Positions 24,157 to 36,407 of a stretch of DNA of 64,000 bases are shown in pieces (the stretch's first letter is position 1; each line of letters opens with the position of its first letter). The stretch covers positions 1,037,498-1,101,497 of the forward strand of contig CM035304.1 in the NCBI GenBank assembly GCA_002900995.3, written 5' to 3'. Source of the stretch: Ganoderma boninense. Its lineage: Eukaryota > Basidiomycota > Agaricomycetes > Polyporales > Polyporaceae. The notes under the pieces were generated by a model that saw only the letters and a program-made list of their open reading frames with translations, did not search any database and was not told the DNA's origin. A program made the translations under genes and the position numbers.

Positions 24157-24834
24157 GTAGTCTACAAACCGATCGAAGACGATCGAAGCAGCCCTCAAGA
24201 CTACACTGATGGAATGAACGTCTGTATAGAGATATCCTGTATTCGATGATATGATCTATAGCATTTCGCAATACTAGAGAGTGTCCGGTAGAGAGGGGAT
24301 ACATACGCTCAAGGCGTACTTGATGCGACCTGTGGGGAGGGTTGTGCGACTCCGTGAGGGGTTCAATATACAATCGTGAGGTAACGGTTGTCGAGACAGC
24401 GAAACGTATGTTGTACTCTGGAATTTGAAGCAGCACTCGATGCTGCTCACGGGCTGTGATAATTTATCGATAGCTATGGAGCAACGGGTCTGTGGGCTCA
24501 AGAAATGGTAAATTCAACCCCTTCCTCCTGCGTCCGGCGCATGTCTAGACTCTCCCATTGTGCCCTTCTGAACGCGAAGGAGCACCCCCTACTTGGAACT
24601 CCGTGCCTCCGTCTACTCTACGACCCAGCCCATCGTCTGAGATCTACAAAACGAGGATAGGAACGAACACCGTATTTGAATCCGAGCCTGGATTGAAATA
24701 AATATCTTTGTTCAAGCAACGTCGCGGAGCTGGGTTCGGATGCACCTGGTGCTATGCCACCTCAAATAGTCAGCCCTTTGTACCCGCGATTGTTTTCGAA
24801 AGGCTCACCCGTAGCAATTACGAAGGCCTAAGAA

Positions 24835-26624
24835 CTACACAATGACGGCAGCTTCGACCCCCGAGGTTTGATCATGGACTGGGCTCTCTGCGGATGGCAC
24901 CTCCAGACTCGGAGTCTCTGCCGCAGGCTCCGCTGCCTCTTCCCACCTGGATCCATCATCCACAGTTACATCTATGTCCGTTTCGAACAGGAACTCGTCG
25001 GCGTGGACGGGGTGAGCAAAAGACGCAATGATGGCTGGGACACTGTCGCTAGGTTGCGCCCCGAATTGGAGCATGGATGATTCCATGTGCTCTCGGACTC
25101 GAGGGCCCAGTCCTATCGACGTCATCTCCGAGACAGCGCTTTCAAATTGGCGGAGCGAGAGGATGAAGCGGCATGTGAGGATCGAAGTTATGCTACGCTC
25201 ATGAGAATGAGTCAGAAAAATGAGGACCAACATCCGGGGAAGGAACATACGGGTCAATCATGTCCTCGAAAGGTCCCTCCGCATTGTTGACCTGTGGAGG
25301 TACCTACAAGAATGACGATATTACCCAGCCTTGACCTGGGATCTGCGGGGAATGGACATACAAAGGGTGTACTCATCAAGAGATCGAGCATATACAATGC
25401 CGCAAGAAGCCTATGAATTTTACCGTGAGCCCCCAGAATCGCGACATAAGGCGACACGCACAAGAAATATATGCTGCCTGAGCATTTATACACATAGTGT
25501 CAGCTCCAAATGACGCGAAAATCCATGATCCAATTCACCATTGTATAAGAGGAGAGAGCTAATCGTTCCTCCCAATTTGATGCCTTTTCGGAGCTTATAT
25601 GATTGATAACTGTACCACCATGTAATGCCGACAACCAGCAGCTCTGAAGTAAGCTGTGATGCCCGAATAACTATCGATCATAGAAGTGGGTACCTCCGGA
25701 ACGTGAAAAATTGATGTCTTACGCACCGCTGGAAAAGATTCTAGTTATATGTCCTTTAGTGTGCTTACACGGAATAGTGCGCACCTGACAGAGAGGGTTG
25801 GTGGCAGCGGTCCTGATTGGCTACAATTCAATGGGTTGGGTAGATTTTCAGGAGACAGGAGTGCGAGTTCTACCTGTTTTAAACATGGATCAACAACTAT
25901 GTGTAGATGCAGAGTCTGCAGTGCAGCAGCACTCACAATGTGCATAACTGGAGAGGGTAGCCCCAGAATGATGATTATGGTCGCAAGCCATTTGCTCCTA
26001 TTCGAAAGTGCATATGCGCGTAGGCCAGAGAAAGCTAAGGTCATTTTTACTTCAGCATTGGAATGTCGTGTTAAGGAAACTGCACTTACTGCTGACTGAA
26101 AGTAAGGCCACTGTCTCAGCAGCAATTTGAGTCCATGCATTTGCCTGACAGCTATTGTGAGGGAGTAAGGGTTTGTGGGACATTCAGTGAATGACAATCA
26201 GCTACCTCTGCATCCACAGAGTAAAATGAGCTCATGAAAAATAGTGGTGAGCAGCGATATAATATCTACATACTAGGTATGACATGGGATATATCGTGGC
26301 AACACTGAGCACAGTCTCTGCGATGAGTGCATAACGGCTGAAAGCATACACAAGCGAGGTAACTGTGACTGCCCGTGAGCGCCAGGTCCATATGAACCTG
26401 ACTTCCAAGTCGAGACATAAGAGCCAGTCATAGACGAGGAGCGCTAAGGCCAAAGTTAGCATCATGTAGTTGGAAAACTGGAATTGTACGCCAACGCACC
26501 TAAACTAGCAGCAACAGAGTATTCATTGGTGTAACTATAGGCGAATTAGCCACTTTCGCAAGTATCTCCACATGCTCCGCTGCTATTACACTCACAGAAG
26601 CGAAAGGTCCTGGATGATAGACAT
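24835..26624 (-). CDS. DUF6533 membrane protein D (block 1)
   Basis: Complete DUF6533 gene lying tail-to-tail with nagA, 679 bp apart. Exon 1 is 26624-26596 (29 nt, MSIIQDLSLL), twelve bases shorter than in sister genes. A 35-nt exon (YTNEYSVAASL) follows, then LLVYDWLLCLDLEVRFIWTW, SLVYAFSRYALIAETVLS and IYPMS. FSGLRAYALSNRSKWLAT, NLPNPLNCSQSG, GITWWYSYQSYKLRKG-like, GSIYFLCV and LAALYMLDLLMSTP segments can be read on the minus strand. The tail has SILTCRFILSLRQFES, LQFGAQPSDSVPAIIASFAH and PVHADEFLFETD, with an acidic end, stopping at 24835. There are no stops within exons. Membrane protein of unknown function. Confidence 0.82.
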
Positions 26625-28555
26625 TTTTCGGTGTAAATATGGCCGCAATATGTTGTCGGTGGCTAGGTTCAAGATGAAGCCAGGGTTTATATGTGGATGT
26701 CACCCGGAAAGAGCCGTGGAGAATCTTTCCAATGAGTGTTGTACGGTGTGTAGAGAGACCATGCATATGGATGACCATAAATAACGTTGATGCGGGCTTC
26801 CCACCCTGATGAACTAAACAAGATGGAAGAGTGAGAGGTCACTTCTAAGCCTTTGAGTATACAAAAATAAATGTTTATCCTCGTTGCCCTGCCCGACAGC
26901 AAGGAATGATGCCAGTCAATAGCTTCTTCTGCAGGGAGTGAAGACAACGTATCACCTTCCTTTTGTGCCTTCCGTTGTTCGGCCTGTAACGCGATCTCGG
27001 CAGCGATCCCTCATCCATATACAACCTTCGGGTGTTCGAGAAAAGCCAGAACTTAATGAAAATTCAATATACAGCACAGAAGAGCCTCACTTGCCCCTTC
27101 GTAGGACCTCAGGTTGGTGAATAACACTGCGTGTTGCGGTTCGAGACGTAGTTGCCTGCCCCCGCGCACAACGATTAGTATCATCCCTTCCTTGTACAGG
27201 ATATGATCGAGAATCAGCCAGGACGATACACCTGGTCTTGGCATGGTCCAAATCAGCCTCGATTATACAAATCACATAAGACAGAGGCTACGACTGGCCA
27301 TGGATGCGAGCGTTGAAATGCTGATGACTATATGCCCAAACTTAGAAGTAGTCCAGGACAATGACGATGCGCCAGTAGAATCAAAATACACCTTAAAGGT
27401 CGACCAAGAGTCCAGGTACTGCGGAGCCAGAGTGACGGGGTTGGAAGCCATGGGGGAAAGGTGGAGATGGGCCAGAGGCATTACCATGAGGATGGATGGC
27501 GACGCACTTCAGTCGCTTCGTGTCTGCAAAGGACCTGACCGCGTTGCTCTCGAATGCTCACTTCGCAACTTCGACCCAACAAAACTGACGGCATAGCGTC
27601 ACTGCGCTCATTCGAAGAGATGGTTGAGAATACAACCTGATAGGTACCATTCAATGTATATCTTTGGTCAGAATGGCATGATTGGGGTTCATGACGCGCT
27701 GCCGGTGAGCGCGAAGAACCCAGGGACGCTTGATGGCTCCATAGTTGTCACAGCCTTCCGTCAGAGATGGATGTTATCTCCGCCATTGGTACCGTCACCA
27801 CAGCCTGGCAGAAGAGTCGGTGAGTCGAAAATAACATGGACTTGAAACTCACGGCCGAGTGATCATGATCACGTCGTTGCTGTCTTCCTCGCCCAACACC
27901 TTCTCTCCCCTCCTCCTCGCCGATACGGCATCTTTCTTCTCAAGGCGATCGAGTCCTGCGAAAGCCGTTAGCATGTTCCTGTGAGTCATGGCTGCATCCC
28001 CTTGCATACTGGCGCCAAAGGTCGAGCGTACGCTCGTTAATGGCCATGAAGTTATGGGACTCGGAAGCCGACAGCTTCCCCCCATAACTTACAATACCGA
28101 TGAGTACTTACTCCCAGCCACGCCGCGTCAGGTCAGTCGGGGGTGCTATGAGAAATTGCACGCACCCTCTTGAAGCAGAAGTTCGGACCTCCCACCGAAC
28201 TCTTCACATGGTTCGCTCACTTCCCGCCTGCTCATCGTCCTTTCGACATGCGCGGGGTGCGGAATCTAACGGCGACTGATGCACGCGTGTCCCTCTAGTA
28301 ACAGAACGAACGTACATTCAGACGCGGCGCTTTGCATGAAAACCAACGACGATTACCGTCCCACATCTCGAGCAGATAGGGATGCTGTAGCCTCCTTCCT
28401 TTCCCTCTTCTCTCGCTCAGCTTGTACAGTCCCGGAGATCGCAGCACTCGGTCCCAGATGCCTGCGCCAGTGAGAGGAATACGTAGTGCACGCGGAGCTC
28501 GCAGTGCATAAACAGGCAGAGCTGGTGGTCTGCACGCTACTCCGGACGAGTTCGT
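26625..28555. other. Intergenic, no gene supported
   Basis: A plus-strand reading at 27243-27596 (118 codons, including DASVEMLMTICPNLEVV) has protein-like composition, but I could not link it to a family or to exons. Other readings are short. Confidence 0.4.
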
Positions 28556-28559
28556 AGAG

Positions 28560-29130
28560 AGAGACGGATGATGTGGCGGCGGCGTGCCGGTCCCAGATGA
28601 TGTCCGCGCCTGTGGGTTTGGAGACTGGCGACCGACGTCACCCTAGGATGTGGTCTAGGAGTCGAGGTGCAAGTGCGAGTCCGATAGCTCCGCGATGAGG
28701 TCCCAGCCCGCGAACAGTGAGATGCTGGACACCGCGTCTCAAAAGATGAGATGGAAGAGGATGATGGGACGGCGATGCCATCCAGGCCGTGTTGACCTCG
28801 CGCTTCGAGCACCAGGTGACGACCTTCTGTCCGCCACGGAGGCGCGAGCAACAGCCGGTCGTTCAACAACGAGTTCCTCCCCGGGCCTTCTAACCCCGCC
28901 AACACCCTGTTCTCGATCGCATGCGCTGCCTGCGCCTCGACATTGCGCAGCCCTCCAATCCGCTCGGTGAAAGACTTTGCGCTGTCCGGATGCCCCGGTC
29001 GAAGGCTCTGGACGTCCTCCACGGTGGGGGGCGCGTTCTCTACCCCTGGACATGGGATCCTGCGAACTTCGTCTCTGCAACAGGCTGTAGGCCATGCTGA
29101 CGACCGTCAGGAGCTGAGGAGGGCTTACGA
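28560..29130 (-). pseudogene. NMN adenylyltransferase pseudogene, block 1
   Basis: The plus strand here mirrors the intact NMNAT gene at 39121-40649. GAGGTCCCAGCCCGCGAACAG matches the region encoding LLAGSDL. GGGACGGCGATGCC followed by GTGTTGACCTCG matches the codons for VNTRLGGIVVPD. On the minus strand this reads LDGIAVPSSSSISSF against LGGIVVPDSPSPSSSS. Further on, a TACCCCTGGACATGGG segment matches the MVDPWE region. Conserved residues are scattered in different frames with insertions, so it is not functional. It lies between DUF6533 D and the second nagA fragment, at the position expected for a duplicated nagA-DUF6533-NMNAT block. Confidence 0.65.
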
Positions 29131-29214
29131 TGACGAGCTTCTTGTGAGCCGTCGTGTACTGACTGTGGGTGGGAACTGAGGTACGCACCGATGGTATTGG
29201 CGTATGTAGCTGGC

Positions 29215-31295
29215 AGCCAGAGAGAGGTGTGGAGAAGCGTGTGAATGGAGACGTGGTGGGTGTTTGAATGGCAGGGCAGCCTGAGGCGCCATGGAGTAAG
29301 ATTGAGGTCGTCGGGCAGGGGAAATGCTGAGACGAGGGATCACGATGAGGTGGATAGCGACCTACCTCGATCTTCCAACATGCGATTTAGACACAATCGC
29401 GTTCCTCACAAATATCAAGCTCCTGGGGTTTGAAGAGTACACCGATGCAAAGCATGCATCTTGGGATCTGCCGTCCGGCGATTAACGATCTGCCACCGAT
29501 AGGTTCATTCAACCCGGAAAATGACCAATCACCTTGCGCACCGATGGAAATCTGTCTTCAACGAACGAGTCTGACATGTCGTCATCAGGGATATGTAAGT
29601 AAAGGGAAATGAACGAAATCATAGACGGGGGCAGAGATAGACGCTGGAAGTTGAAGACGGAGCGACAGAACATCAAATGAACACACCGTAGCGATAGAAA
29701 GGAAGAAGAGATGAACAATCTTATATCGAGGAGCATTCACCTGATAGTAAGCCCCAGACACAGTCGTCCGGTATACCGCCCAGTGCAGCGCCCAGCCTCC
29801 AGGAGATCCAGGTCACGGAGAATGTTGTCCTAACCAGCACAAATTAGTACCATTATCGAGCAGAATAAAGGCATACACTATCTAATAAATGACCCCCAGA
29901 AGCGCTTTTTGCACAGAAGAAAGCGGAATGAGGTGGCTCAGGCGCGAGATAGGGAGGTAACGGACTCGGACGAATAACTCGGGATGAGAGCGATTGGCAC
30001 TGACCTTTGATTTGAACACCAGGAGACACCGTCCGCGGGTCTATGAGGGGTTGTGAAGTAGAACTTCTTCATGCAAGTAGTCTGTCATGTTCTCGCGCGA
30101 GGTCTCCAGTCGAGGATTCAGCCAGTGGATGACACTGGCACAGGAGCCTGGAAGAAGCGAGTCCCAAGCAGAGAGAGCCGAGTGACGACATGGATGAGAC
30201 ATAGAGGCTACAAGACCACAAGTCAACAGCAGAGGCCACTGAGGCGCACGAGGAAAGAGATGATGGATCCAGACGAGAGGAGTCGCCAAGACTCAAGGCT
30301 ACCGAGAAAGCTGCGGTAGCGGGCATCGAAAGAGGCAACCTAGACGCCAATCGTCGCCGCCTGGCCGGACTCGGGACGGGCCGCCGGCGGCCTCCAGCTT
30401 ACGACCCGAACAAATTCCAACACTCCTCCATCTCCTTCCACTATTTAGACCTGTGTCGGGTCCAACCTGTGCTTCTTCGCTCCGAGAACGTACCTATAGC
30501 GGAGTATGTTCCTCAGCAGCGAGAGGCTTCCGAGGCTGTCCAGAGCCTGGCTCCTGAGAGCCTGAGGCTGGTCGTGAGCTCGGGCTGCAGAAGGGAAACA
30601 TCCGAGTGAGTGTCCTACCAGTTGATCTTAGACGTGCACATGTCGGCTTGCATGTCGACTTGGTCCATGCATCTACTTATCCTACTTCTAGACGGATAGG
30701 CAGGGGCTGTCGTATACAGCTTACATCCCCATCCGATACCCACAGCGGCATAGTAGGTTCATCGACTTCAAGCATCGCGACTTGGCCCTGAATGCCTGTG
30801 AAAAATTAAACGAGCGGAGCGATGGAAGGCGCTTCCAGAAAGTGGCTGCGATCGACACATTGTTCCTCGAGCGTACCGACCGACACCATTGCCGGTTATT
30901 TCATGACGCTGCACAAGTGCGCGCGCAGCTGCTCCCGCTTCATCAAGTTTTTCTCTGCGAGGCACTCTAGTGCATCACATACATCCTGCGAGTTCAGTCC
31001 TTCTTTTCCAAGACGCTGTCCGCCCCAGTGCGGGTGCTGACCTGGTCGTACCGTGCCCCAAATAACCGCAAGATACTCGGTACCTGGGTGCGTGACCATG
31101 AATTCTGGAGGACGAAGACAGTCTGCTGACCTGGGAAACGTGCTCGAAGCAGCACTCGATGGAGCATTAACCGCGTGCCTGTGCACATACACCGTTGCAG
31201 ATACTGACAAAATGTACAGAATATCCATAGCACCACGCCACGGCCACGACCAGTGCTTGAGCTGTGCTCCATACAATACCTATCAGCCCTCGGCG
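29215..31295. repeat. Right copy of the long direct repeat (partner at 1-2175)
   Basis: Same orientation as 1-2175. Starts with AGCCAGAGAGAGG and ends with CCCTCGGCG at 31295, the same bases that precede the assembly gap at 2176. Contains a decayed nagA 3' end in its last 500 bp. The first 1.3 kb is unexplained. Confidence 0.85.
30580..31112 (+). pseudogene. nagA 3' fragment, decayed (block 2)
   Basis: Corresponds to exons 5-7 of the intact gene at 21754-24156. GGGCTGCAGAAGGGAAAC matches codons for LQKGK. NERSDGRRFQKV, with FLERTDRHHC, matches WRDGKRFVK and LYLEGTD. GACCTGGTC followed by CTCGGTACCTGGGTGCGTGACC matches ADLV and LGTWVRGH. There is an extra TAACC-type insertion before the last motif, the frames are inconsistent and the 5' half is absent. 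DUF6533 F begins 321 bp beyond it on the opposite strand, mirroring the intact nagA/DUF6533 D pair. Confidence 0.75.
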
Positions 31296-31432
31296 ATCAT
31301 TCATCGGCGTGTAAATAAGCTCCACACCATGTAACCACTCCCCTTGCCCTATTCCGCTGGTCTCCCTCCGGAAGGATGCCGTGCGAGCCTCTAGAGTCCG
31401 TACTTGCACGGCCGCTACCTTTCATATTCGCA

Positions 31433-33124
31433 TCAGACATCTTCAATTGTATCTGCATTGATTTTGAACTGGAAGTCCTCGACGTGGACGGGGTGTGCGA
31501 AGGACGAGATGAGGGCCGGAAGGCTGTGGCTAGGCTGAGCACTGAACTTGAACATCATCGACTCCATGTACTCTTCATATTGGGGGCCGCATCCAGAAGA
31601 CGCCGCGACTGCGACGTTCGTGTCAAATCTGCGGAGCGAAAGCATGAAGCGGCATACGAGAATCGAGGTCACGCTGGGCTCCGAAAGATCGACCGTTTGA
31701 GAGACAAAATGGAAACTAGGTGAGAAGGGGACGCACGAGTCGATAAATGCTTCCAAAAATGTCGCAGCATCTTGGGCCGCAAGTGGAATCTATAAAATGT
31801 GTGAGCATCTGCCCTGATTCACGATATGGCGTGAAATCACATACCGGTGCCATGCTGAGAACGATGTCGACGATGTACAACGTCGCAAGGAATCTACAAA
31901 TTCGAAAGTGAGCCCCGTGAATTATAGTCTCATGTAGGTTCGAAAGCGCACAGGAAATACATGCTTCCTGGGAATTCGAACGTTATGTTAGTTGTAGATG
32001 TGATGACAAGTAAGGTCCACCTGCCGTTGTAGAATAGGAGCGCACTGATCGTTTTCCCCAGCTTGGCGCCCTTCCGGATGCGATAGGACTCGTAGGTATA
32101 CCACCATGTGATGCTGACGACCAGGAGTTCTGAAGCTAACTGCGGTACGCGTATAAAGATAGTTACTGTGGATCATAGAACTGAGCACGTCGGAAACGCA
32201 ATGGATTGATATCCTGCGCACCACTGGGAATTGTGTTCTATCTATTAGTGCAGTTATAAAATGCGACCTGCATCGGAGACCCACGGTATCCAGAGTATCC
32301 CAGGTAGAAAGCTTGAAGCGCCACAGTTCCATGGAGTGGGTTGATTCAAGGGGACTTGGTAGACCCATCCGACCTTGTCCAGAATTTATCCATGACCATA
32401 ACTAAGAAAACTGTTGAATCACTCACAATACGCATGGCGACAGGTGGTAGCGCCAAAAGAATAACTATGGCGGCTATCCATTTGCTCCTGTTCGATAACG
32501 CGTACGCTCGAATAGCAGAGAATGCTGTCGGGGATCATTTCTGTTCAGCACGCCCACCTATGACAGATTTTAAGGACATACTACTGAACGAAATCAGCGC
32601 CAGTGTCTCCATGGCCACCTGAGTCCATATGTTCGCCTTGCAACTAAAGTGGAGAAGTGAATGTGAGGAGGATAGATCCACTTCTCAAGCCGCATTGGTC
32701 GTACCTCTACATTGAACACGATTAGCCATCAGAAAAAGAATTATGGTAGCATGATATAAAGGCGACGTACCAGGTCCGACATCGGGTTTATCGTTGCGAC
32801 GCTGAGGACAATCTGCAGAAGCCACGTATATCGGCTGACAGCGTATACAAGCGAGGGGAGGGTGACTCCTCGAGAGCGCCATGTCCATATCAGTCTGACC
32901 TCCTGTTCGAGGCACAGGAGCCAGTCATAGAAAAGTAGGACTGTAAGCACCAGTTAGCATTAGGACGACTACTAAAATGATTAAAAGACCCAGACCACAA
33001 GGAGCAACGACACAGTATGAGTACGTATCTCTGTTGTGATTTTAACATTCTTGCTTTGGACTTCGGGTTGGGGATAGGCTCACATAAAGGACAGCTCCTG
33101 TGCGATGACTGAGGTGGCAGACAT
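31433..33124 (-). CDS. DUF6533 membrane protein F (block 2)
   Basis: Complete DUF6533 gene. Exon 1 is 33124-33084 (41 nt, MSATSVIAQELSFI across the splice). A 35-nt exon (DTYSYCVVAPC) follows, then LLFYDWLLCLEQEVRLIWTW, SLVYAVSRYTWLLQIVLS and INPMSDL. AFSAIRAYALSNRSKWIAA, LPPVAMRI with a GTGAGTG donor, and a diverged GLPSPLEST come next. Then follow ASELLVVSITWWYTYESYR, KGAKLGKTISALLFYNG, SILVCRFMLSLRRFDT, KFSAQPSHSLPALISSFAH and PVHVEDFQF, ending at 31433. The LPSPFNC motif, nearly invariant in sisters, is changed here (its Cys is lost), which could reduce function. No internal stop was found. Confidence 0.78.
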
Positions 33125-34377
33125 AAGTACAGGTGTGGGAGGATGACAGAGGCAGAAATGAGCGATGTTACGGGCCGGGCCAGTGTGCTGCACTGGGACA
33201 GTGTACATATATACTACAGTTATACTCAGTGTCCGCTCACCGGGTAGAACCAGCAATGACAGAACTAAATCTTTGACTTGTCTATGGCGCTATAGATGGA
33301 ATACAAAGGATGTCGGTCTCATAACGGTGACGGAAGCCAAGCTACCCACCTGTGCGCCGCTATCACTGCACTTCCACCCCTGTTCCCTGACTTTGTAGCA
33401 CTCCACATGGGCCATGTGTTGCGCCATCGTGTTCTGTCGATAGCGCCAGTACTTGATTCACTGTACATTTCAACCTGACTTCTGAAAGAGAGGTGGGTCA
33501 TATACACGAGGCCATGACGAAGGCACTCACCATGTGCGACCGCGTCGAGCTTCAGGTCCCATCCCTGCTTCTTTTTCAGTTCCTCAGACACCTCAGTGAT
33601 CGCAGTACGCCGGCAGTTCTCCACCAGGTAGCTTCGTAACGTGACGCTGCAGATTCTATCAGCTCGGTCGTCCTGGTCGAAAAGATCAGCAGCATTTATT
33701 CCTTAAGTTCAACCACTGCCTCGAACTTCTCGCCAATGCTCAGGGTACAGCTGTCAGCGGCTGTGAAATGGGATCGGGACCCTACGAGTTTTGCCCCCGG
33801 GTTGTGCCGCGGAGACGGTAGAGAAGACGTAGGAGGAAAATCTGCTGCTGCAGTCGAAGTGCGGTGTCTATTATCCATCTGCTCGTCGTCTGCAGGATCT
33901 GAACTTGAAGGCGAAGCATCTAGAGATGATGGAAGCATGTGAGAACTCTTCTCAATTAGATATTGAACTTACATGTGACAGCCACAACACAATCTTCAGC
34001 GACGGAGACCGATGACCGATGATGGCTGGTAGCAATCTTTAGGAACCGCCGCCGCTATCGACGAGGACATCATCTCCGTTCTCCCACTGTGCTGGCCTCG
34101 CCCGCCGCCGCTTCCGCCGCCATGCTTTGCCCCGGACCTAGACGCTGGGTATATATACAGCCAATTCTGTCCTATGTGGCCGATGACGGGCTCGGCTCGC
34201 GCTCCAATAGGAGGGAGTCGATGCTCGCTCACGATTGAGCAACAAGTCACCCCTCGGTCGACACTGGCTCGACAGTTGCAGCGGGCGTCAAGAGTATATG
34301 GTGCCACCTGGCGCATGATCGACGTGAACCGCCTGGTTGGTCTCCGCGACCGTGTGCTACATGATCAGCACATACTA
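33125..34377. other. Intergenic, no gene supported
   Basis: A minus-strand Ser/Asp-rich reading at 33696-33938 ends SIGEKFEAVVELKE. Nothing here matches a family I can name. Confidence 0.4.
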
Positions 34378-34645
34378 CCGCCGCCCGATGATGTCGTCAA
34401 GATTCGTCTGTCGCAAGGAGCTCGGAGTCCGCAAGTAGCTCAGTGCCTCTCGGAGGACGGAGAAGAGGGTAGAGGAATGTCGATCATGATGCACAGTGGC
34501 GTTGATCCTGTGCTCCAACAGGTTACTCGATGTAGTTAGGGCGACGGTGTCGCTGGTGGGGACGGTTGCACTGGATGGCCTTCCAGGGATCGACCATGAG
34601 CTATCTCGGGATCTGCTTGGCTGTGTACGCGAACCTGTATACTTA
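34378..34645 (-). pseudogene. NMN adenylyltransferase pseudogene, block 2
   Basis: On the plus strand CGCCCGATGATGTCGTCAAG matches the intact gene where it encodes DLDHILGR. GGATGGCCTTCCAGGGATCG followed by ACCATGAGC matches codons for SQWLMVDPWEAFQ. Minus-strand reading gives SSWSIPGRPSS against QWLMVDPWEAF. The 3' catalytic part is missing, the frames are broken and only about 270 bp is recognisable. Its position, just past DUF6533 F, again mirrors the intact DUF6533 G / NMNAT pair. Confidence 0.65.
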
Positions 34646-36055
34646 CCGCGGGTCCCGTAGTCAGGTTCCTCATGCCATGCCGTCGAACACAAATCCCAGC
34701 TCGCAGCCGGCCTCCAGTGGTTACAACCTCCGTGCCTGAACCTCACTTCCGCGGTATTCGCCTGGAGGCGATGACACCAGGCTTTCAGGAGCTTCTCGCC
34801 GATGGTACCGAGCTCCTCGTGGTGGGCAAGTTGTGGAAGGGCCATGGAGATGCACTCCGCGCGGACGCACGAATACGATGACTTGAGCGACAACTGCAGA
34901 AGCACTGGCACCAGATTGCAGTGCGTGTCCCTGTCACTCTGGATAGATGTTCGGGCACCGCGCAGTGATACTAAGATTGTCTCATGAAGGAAGAAAGGCA
35001 GAATCATGGTGAGGACGAGGACAGATGGAGACTTACCTCGTTCGTCGCAGCATCCGAACCGAGGCCCGGAGGTACTCACGATATTGTTGGCGACTAGTAA
35101 CGTTCTTGGCCAGGATACAGTAGTCCGTGTGCCAGTCTAAACTCGGGCGGTCAGTCAAAGCGGCAGACGACAAGCAGACAAGGCAAAACGACGAACTGTG
35201 TCCATGGAGGGTGATACAGCGTGTAATTGGGTATGAATATGAGTGGCCAAGTGCGAACATAGATGGTCGCAGATAGATGGAAACCGCAAATGCCACTCAC
35301 TTGACGATCTATCTTCTTGAGAATGCTTCCTGATGCGAGCTTCGAGGAGTTCCGTCTATGCCCCCACGATCAGTATTGGGACAAAGCTTGTGAAGCTGAT
35401 AACGGAGGAAATTAATGCATCCCAATATGCGAGGTGATATGGAAGCCAATGCAGGGTAGAGATGGATGTGATTGTGGGCAACTCACCTGACGGTCTGCGT
35501 TGGCAACACTGCTTGTCCAATGGTCAGCCCCACATGAGGAGTACCTGAGATCCGGCTGGGAGATGCAATCCCAAGTTCAGCCTCCATGAAGCGTAACCGA
35601 AAAGTGCCAGCATGGAGATTGAACGTTGAAGGTTCAAGCGGCCATCGATCTGCCCATGGCTGGTCTAGGTCCATATGGCGGAGATGTGACTCAGTCGCAG
35701 CGACTGAAATCTATCAGGGTTTGGAAGAAGGTGAATCACAGGCGTCGAAATTTTGAAGAGCTCAGAAATTAAGAGAGGATGTCCTAAGCAAATGCAGAGG
35801 GTCGATACGATAGCAGGTCGAGAGGCTGTGCGACTCCCTGACAATCCTCGTGGGTCGCAGGTCGATTGAGACGCGCAGACGCAAAAATCGGGCCGGGGCC
35901 GACGCACTGACTGCGGCACTGGGACAACTTGTTTGAACCCCGAAGGTCCTCTTCCCTGAGGCTGCTCCTCCGCGACCTCCACCGCACTTCTCAGACTCAA
36001 TTTAACACGATGAATGCCTTCCAGTCCAATTGTTCAAGCGCTGCCTGCTTCCCGC
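34646..36055. other. Intergenic, no gene supported
   Basis: Short readings only, on both strands, with no domain. Confidence 0.4.
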
Positions 36056-36059
36056 ATTC

Positions 36060-36257
36060 TCTCCCGCTTCGAACCTGAAGAAGGGCGAGCTGAAATCGCT
36101 TCCGCGAGTGCTCTGCATCCCTTGCACACGGGCCATGGCCGTCCTCGACTCGAACCTCAAGAATTGCACGCGTGTGTGGCGCGACGGCTACGTATACAGG
36201 CTCTACATCGAGGGCACGGGCAGTCTGGCAGGGAGAATCGCGATGATACACGAATAG
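36060..36257 (+). pseudogene. nagA 3' fragment, decayed (block 3)
   Basis: A short but clear remnant of nagA exons 5-6. LKKGELKSLP lines up with [28 protein letters not shown] with [18 protein letters not shown], and LYIEGTGSLAGRI with [13 protein letters not shown]. The MAVLDSNLKN to MIHE part is still one open frame of 40 codons. The metal-site exon 4 and the C-terminal exon 7 are absent. DUF6533 G ends 151 bp downstream on the opposite strand. Confidence 0.8.
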
Positions 36258-36407
36258 GTAGGTGCTTTACCACGCAACGAGGCGATGAAGAGAAGGCTGG
36301 ACAAGGGCTATAAATTACTACACCGGCACATATCATCAGTCAGTACCAGCAAACTGCACACCCAGGTGAACGGGTACTCACGAGCTACACAGGAACAGCC
36401 CGTTTGG

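Noticed and set aside
26624..26778. Longer N-terminus for DUF6533 D, reading upstream from 26778
   Set aside because: The ATG at 26624 followed by MSIIQDLSLL and a GTGAGTG donor fits the exon pattern of all sister genes; the longer reading has no counterpart.
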